From Zoogloeaceae bacterium (GTDB lineage: Bacteria > Pseudomonadota > Gammaproteobacteria > Burkholderiales > Rhodocyclaceae), in the NCBI GenBank assembly GCA_024235595.1, contig JACKMC010000005.1:186001-250000 (forward strand): a DNA stretch of 64,000 nt, read 5' to 3'. The notes beneath the pieces were generated by a model. It was given only the letters and a program-made list of their open reading frames with translations, did no database searches and was not told the origin of the DNA. Position 1 is the stretch's first letter; each line of letters starts with the position of its first letter. The position numbers and the translations under genes are program-made. Below, piece after piece: positions 60,335 through 64,000 of the stretch.

Positions 60335-61423
60335 CTAGTGTAGTGCTTCATTCTGCTTGGAACTTAAGCGCCTGTTGGCCCGAATCACCTTCTCAAGGAT
60401 GTCTCGGGCGCTCTTGGTCCAGATGAACGGCTTTGGTTTGGTGTTGTGATGTGCGATGTATTCATCGATCGCGGCGACCAACTCTGGCACGCTGGTGAAC
60501 ACGCCGCGGCGTAGCCGTTCGGTGGTGATGTCGCGGAAGAAGCGCTCGACCATGTTCAGCCACGAGGCAGAGGTGGGCGTGAAATGCATCGTGAAGCGTG
60601 GATGCTTGTCGAGCCACTGCTGGACACTGGGGTGTTTATGCGTGGCGTAGTTGTCGGCGATCAGGTGCAACGCCTTGCCCTTGGGGGTTTCGCGGTCGAT
60701 TTTCTTCAGGAACTTCAACCACTCGGTGTGGGTGTGGCGCTGCTGACACTGTGCGATGACTTTGCCGTCCAGAACGTTGAGCGCTGCAAACAAGGTCGTC
60801 GTGCCGTTGCGCTTGTAATCGTGCGTCATCGTCTGCGCACGGCCCTTTTTCAATGGCAGGCCGGGCTGGGTACGGTCGAGCGCCTGCACCTGACTCTTCT
60901 CATCGCAGCACAACACCAGCGCATGTTCAGGCGGTGACATGTACAGCCCCACCACGTCTTCGAGCTTTTCGACAAACTTCGGGTCGCGCGAGATCTTGAA
61001 GCCGCGAACAAGATGGGGCTTCAGGCCATGTGCCCGCCAGATCCGCAGCACCGTGGTGTCGCTCACACCCGCTTCGCGGGCAAGGGTGCGCGTGCTCCAC
61101 TGAGTGGCCGTCGCCGGCAAGGTCTGGGTCGTGCGCCGCACGATCTCTGCCGCATCTACCACGCTCTTGCGCCCGCCACGGGGCAGGTCCTGCTCGATAG
61201 CCGCAAGGCCACCTTGCGCGTAGCGCTCCCGCCAGCGACCCACCTGCACACGGCCGATCTTCAACTGCGCTGCAATGGCCTGATTCTCCAGGCCCTGCGC
61301 AGCCAACAACACAATGCACGCCCGGCGTGCCAGCCGCACGCTCGTGGTGTTCGAGCGCGCCAGTCGCTTCAACGCCTTCTCTTCATCCGCATTCAGTTCG
61401 ATCGTCGCCGCTACCCGCATCAC
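60335..61423 (-). CDS. IS630-family transposase
   Basis: 362-aa DDE transposase: N-terminal HTH (LENQAIAAQLKIGRVQVGRW), second HTH, then VLCCDEKSQVQALDR (first Asp), LIADNYATHKHP (second Asp) and SWLNMVERFFRDITTE (Glu). Full length and uninterrupted, so probably functional. Its stop TAG is completed by the duplicated TA at the insertion site, so translation ends exactly at the element edge. Confidence 0.96.
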   Translation of the reverse strand: MMRVAATIELNADEEKALKRLARSNTTSVRLARRACIVLLAAQGLENQAIAAQLKIGRVQVGRWRERYAQGGLAAIEQDLPRGGRKSVVDAAEIVRRTTQTLPATATQWSTRTLAREAGVSDTTVLRIWRAHGLKPHLVRGFKISRDPKFVEKLEDVVGLYMSPPEHALVLCCDEKSQVQALDRTQPGLPLKKGRAQTMTHDYKRNGTTTLFAALNVLDGKVIAQCQQRHTHTEWLKFLKKIDRETPKGKALHLIADNYATHKHPSVQQWLDKHPRFTMHFTPTSASWLNMVERFFRDITTERLRRGVFTSVPELVAAIDEYIAHHNTKPKPFIWTKSARDILEKVIRANRRLSSKQNEALH

Positions 61424-61498
61424 TGGACTCCTACCTGGGCAATGCCGACTCAGACAGAGGGAAGATTTTTAAGTTGCAAGAATTGCGAAGCACTACAC
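60338..61498. mobile_element. Complete IS630-family element (1161 bp)
   Basis: Terminal inverted repeats GTGTAGTGCTTC (left, 60338) and GAAGCACTACAC (right, ending 61498). Flanking TA duplicated at 60336-60337 and 61499-61500, as for IS630. Rejoining the flanks gives ctcCTAGgag, so the element jumped into a CTAG, the preferred IS630 target. Confidence 0.92.
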
Positions 61499-61715
61499 TA
61501 GGAGGGGGCGGGTAGTTACGACGACGGAGTCGGATTTCATCGCTCTTGTTGCGTTCTCGAGCCGCGGGCCGGGCGCACCGCAAGCAGTGGCATTGCCTGC
61601 GTTTTCGGTCCGTAGCGACCAGGCCGGGTGGTCCGGCACCCGGCCCGTCGCCTCTCAGCATACCGGGTCGCCATCATGGCATGCAATCATGCTGCCTGCG
61701 ACGCGATTGTCATGC

Positions 61716-62861
61716 TCAAAGCAGATAGCGCTCCATCTGCCGCACTGGCGCATTGCGAAGCAGGAACAGGTTGGGGTTGTCGCGCTCGGCGGTCTTGCCG
61801 GATTCGTTGACCCTTATCGGTTCGCGCTCGAGGATGCACAGGCGGCGGCTGATGCAGTCGGCGCGCCACGGTGCGCTGGCGGCGCGCCCGCGCTCTTCGA
61901 CCGCGATGCGGGTGAGGGCGAACTCATCCTTTGGATCCTCGCGTTCGATACGGCGGCGGATCGCGTCATGGGCCTTGTTGAGGCTGCCCTGCTGAACGCA
62001 CAGATCGTACAGCGCCGCGAGGCAGCGGAAATTGCCGATGCGGATCGGCCTCACGCCGTGCAGCCACGACAGCGCGACAATCAGCTTGCGGCCATAGACG
62101 TCATAGGCATAGCGAAGGGTTTCGTCGCGAAAGGCCGGGGTATTGCCGACCGCCTGCAGTGCGGCCTTCCATTCGGGTGCGAAATCCGCCTTGCGGCTGC
62201 CGCGGCTGTGGGCGTCGGCCCATGCTACCTGTTTGCTGCGCGAGGGCAGCTTCATGACCGACTGCCACTCGTCCCACAGCGGGCCGAAGCAACGACGCAG
62301 CGCGGCCTCGTCGCGGGCCTGATAGCGGCGGAACATTTCCTGCAGGGTGCCGGTGCCGAAGTTGACCTGGATCGGCCCGAAGGAGAGCCCCGCACCATCG
62401 AAATTGCCGGTGACCTGGAGGTAGGGGTCGCCGGAGGTCTCGAATGCGGCGGTGATCTCGATCGCGCGCTCGAGCGCCTGTTCCGCTACCAAAGAGGGGA
62501 GGTTCAGCGGGTCGGGCATCTCGAGGTAGACCTTGTCGCCGCGCACCTCGATGCGCTCGAACCAGCCGTCCTTGGCGAGCCGCGTGGCGGCGTCGACGAC
62601 CTCCTGCGGCGCGCCCGATGTCACCCACACGAAACGCCCATCCCGCCCGTTGCCGAGACCGTCGGCCGGTTTCATGGAAGCGATCTCGACGCTGCGGCCC
62701 AGCGCGCTGCGCAAGGCCTGGACGCCGCCGACGAGTTCGCGGTGGACGCGTACCTTGCCGTCCGGGCCGGCGTATTCGGAGAGCAGGAAGTTCGGCGTCA
62801 CCCATGCATTGGCCGGGCCGCCGACCAGGTAGTCGTCTTCGTATTTGAGACCTTTTGCCAT
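61716..62861 (-). CDS. Peptidoglycan/chitosan-hydrolase-like two-domain protein
   Basis: 381 aa without a signal peptide. Residues ~1-105 resemble a peptidase-M15-like fold (FLLSEYAGPDGKVRVHRELV, GLGNGRDGRFVWVT) but without clear zinc ligands. Residues ~120-250 (ITAAFETSGDPYLQVTGNFD, GLSFGPIQVNFGTGTLQEMF) resemble the lysozyme-like fold of GH46 chitosanases. Such combinations occur in phage lysins and in proteins delivered by secretion systems. ATG 62861 has GAGGGGGAAAGC upstream. Function is a guess from the fold-like patterns. Confidence 0.55.
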   Translation of the reverse strand: MAKGLKYEDDYLVGGPANAWVTPNFLLSEYAGPDGKVRVHRELVGGVQALRSALGRSVEIASMKPADGLGNGRDGRFVWVTSGAPQEVVDAATRLAKDGWFERIEVRGDKVYLEMPDPLNLPSLVAEQALERAIEITAAFETSGDPYLQVTGNFDGAGLSFGPIQVNFGTGTLQEMFRRYQARDEAALRRCFGPLWDEWQSVMKLPSRSKQVAWADAHSRGSRKADFAPEWKAALQAVGNTPAFRDETLRYAYDVYGRKLIVALSWLHGVRPIRIGNFRCLAALYDLCVQQGSLNKAHDAIRRRIEREDPKDEFALTRIAVEERGRAASAPWRADCISRRLCILEREPIRVNESGKTAERDNPNLFLLRNAPVRQMERYLL

Positions 62862-63007
62862 GCTTTCCCCCTCGGACGAAATGCTGCCGGACATGCGCTT
62901 GCTGTCCTTGGTGTGCATGCCGGATAGCCGGCGCATACCCGGACGCGATAGCTTCAAGTGTAGTCACTGCCGATGCGGTAGCAAGGAAGGACGCGGGGCC
63001 GCGCACT

Positions 63008-63937
63008 TCAGCCGGTTTCAGGGGGGCGCGTGGCGGAGGCCGATTCGCAGCCGGCGAGCGTCTCGATCAGCAGCTCCACGAAGGCCCGGGTCTTGGCGGG
63101 AATCAGCCGGCGGCTCGGCATTACCGCCCACGCCGTCTGGCTGGGTGCCTGCCAGTCGGGCAGCAGCCGCACCAGCTCGCCGCGGGCAATGGCCTCGCTT
63201 ACGAAGGCCAGCGAGACGACGGCAATGCCGGCGCCATGTTCGGCCATGCGCAGCAGCAGGCCAAGGGAGTTGGCACTCACCCGGCCCGGCAGCAGGCCCT
63301 GCCAGTGGGCATTGCCGCACCGCAACTCGAGGCTGGCCGGCTCATCGCCGCGCAGCAGCCGCAGCCCGGTATGCCCGAGCAGATCATCCGGCTGCTGCGG
63401 TGTACCGTGGCGGGCCAGGTAATCCGGCGTGGCGACCAGCACCGAGGCGAAATCGCCCACCCGCCTGGCGACCAGAGTGGCGTCGTCGGCGAGCCGGCCC
63501 ATGCGGATCGCGAGGTCGAAGTTCTCGGCAACCAGGTCGACCCGCCGTGGTGACAGATCGAGCCGCAGTTCGATGCGCGGATAGCGCTCGGTGAATCGGG
63601 TCAGCATCGGCGCCAGCAGCAGGGTGCTGAAATCGGCCAGCATCGACACCCTGAGCATGCCGCTCGGTTCGGCATGGCGGTGCTCGGCGAGCGTGCGCAC
63701 CGCATCGATTTCCTCGCCGACCCGGCGTGCATGGGTGAGCAGGCCCTGGCCGAAGTCGGTGATGGTGAGGCTGCGGGTGGTCCTTGTCAGCAGACGCTCG
63801 CCGAGCACCTCTTCGAGCGCCGCGACGCGGCGTGACACCGAGGACTTTGGCAGGTCGAGCCGTTTGGCCGCCTGGGTAAAGCTGCCGGCTTCGACCACTG
63901 CAGCGTAGATCATGAGGTCGTTGGGGTCGATCTGCAT
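63008..63937 (-). CDS. LysR-family transcriptional regulator
   Basis: 309 aa of the CrgA/DhcR-type subgroup: HTH LMIYAAVVEAGSFTQAAKRL ... KSSVSRRVAALEEVLGERLL, effector domain from ~90. ATG 63937 has AGGAGGA at -5 to -11. The gene's target would lie beyond the right edge (divergent side). A palindrome covers its own ribosome-binding site. Confidence 0.92.
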   Translation of the reverse strand: MQIDPNDLMIYAAVVEAGSFTQAAKRLDLPKSSVSRRVAALEEVLGERLLTRTTRSLTITDFGQGLLTHARRVGEEIDAVRTLAEHRHAEPSGMLRVSMLADFSTLLLAPMLTRFTERYPRIELRLDLSPRRVDLVAENFDLAIRMGRLADDATLVARRVGDFASVLVATPDYLARHGTPQQPDDLLGHTGLRLLRGDEPASLELRCGNAHWQGLLPGRVSANSLGLLLRMAEHGAGIAVVSLAFVSEAIARGELVRLLPDWQAPSQTAWAVMPSRRLIPAKTRAFVELLIETLAGCESASATRPPETG

Positions 63938-63959
63938 ATTGTTCCTCCTGTGGAACAAT
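63938..63959 (-). promoter_or_regulatory. 22-bp palindrome covering the ribosome-binding site of the LysR gene
   Basis: ATTGTTCC-N6-GGAACAAT, a perfect 8-bp inverted repeat directly before the ATG. As RNA it would fold into a hairpin that takes in the AGGAGG site; as DNA it is a symmetric site for a dimeric regulator, possibly the LysR protein itself. Confidence 0.5.
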
Positions 63960-64000
63960 GTTATCCGTTTTGGTGGCTTTTCCTAATCGCGGCGAACCAA

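Overview
The window is GC-rich DNA that reads as a betaproteobacterial chromosome, most like a Rhodocyclales/Zoogloeaceae-type organism (Thauera, Azoarcus and relatives). This is inferred from gene style, a general-porin family protein, and a characteristic high-GC intergenic repeat; no rRNA is present to fix the taxon. Genes are densely packed, and SulP, ChrA, LysR and cyclic-glucan synthase genes are typical of a free-living environmental bacterium.

Layout. 1-2.1 kb: 3' part of a lytic transglycosylase gene (mltF), an AhpD-like protein and tRNA-Ser(CGA). 2.1-5.9 kb: a small accessory patch behind the tRNA, with a decayed IS1595-type transposase, a phage-like DNA-binding protein with an internally duplicated module, and a tandem array of about 0.37-0.44 kb intergenic repeats bracketed by 143-bp direct repeats. 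5.9-25.5 kb: an uninterrupted minus-strand run. In transcription order it holds a porin, a DEH-reductase-type SDR, an AlgS-AlgM1-AlgM2-AlgQ alginate ABC importer, a PL15 exo-oligoalginate lyase, an MFS carrier, eda, pyk, gapN, eno, ppc (frameshifted here), gpmA and a VOC protein. 26.3-31.1 kb: a LacI regulator and SMP-30 lactonase (minus strand), diverging from a PL5 alginate lyase and kdgK (plus strand). 31.8-37 kb: SulP transporter, universal stress protein, a haem-c DUF3365 protein, SRPBCC and LolA-like proteins. 37.1-46 kb: a giant cyclic beta-1,2-glucan synthase (2960 aa). 46-54 kb: thioredoxin and QueG-like 4Fe-4S pair, then three divergent regulator/enzyme pairs (LysR/MDR dehydrogenase, LysR/VOC, HxlR/methyltransferase plus tautomerase). 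54-64 kb: a TerB-like glycine-rich protein, a frameshifted DUF1003 gene, ChrA, a Na+/H+ antiporter, a lipoprotein with an IS630 element inserted just before its ribosome-binding site, a cell-wall-hydrolase-like protein and a LysR regulator.

How the genes work together. The 5.9-31.1 kb block reads as one alginate-utilisation system running from polymer to pyruvate. PL5 lyase cuts alginate, the porin admits oligomers, AlgQ/M1/M2/S import them and PL15 releases unsaturated monouronate, which opens to DEH. The SDR reduces DEH to KDG, KdgK phosphorylates it and Eda splits KDPG to pyruvate and glyceraldehyde-3-P. GapN (making NADPH), GpmA, Eno and Pyk then carry the triose to pyruvate, with Ppc as the anaplerotic branch. 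Five copies of a 14-bp palindrome (consensus GTGTAWCGRTACAC) sit in only two places, the porin promoter and the SMP-30/PL5 divergent promoter, and are the probable operators of the local LacI regulator.

A caution on the sequence itself: ppc, the DUF1003 gene and a small Cys-rich gene carry one- or two-base length changes, mostly in homopolymers or GC dinucleotide runs. This pattern looks as much like residual assembly error as real gene decay.
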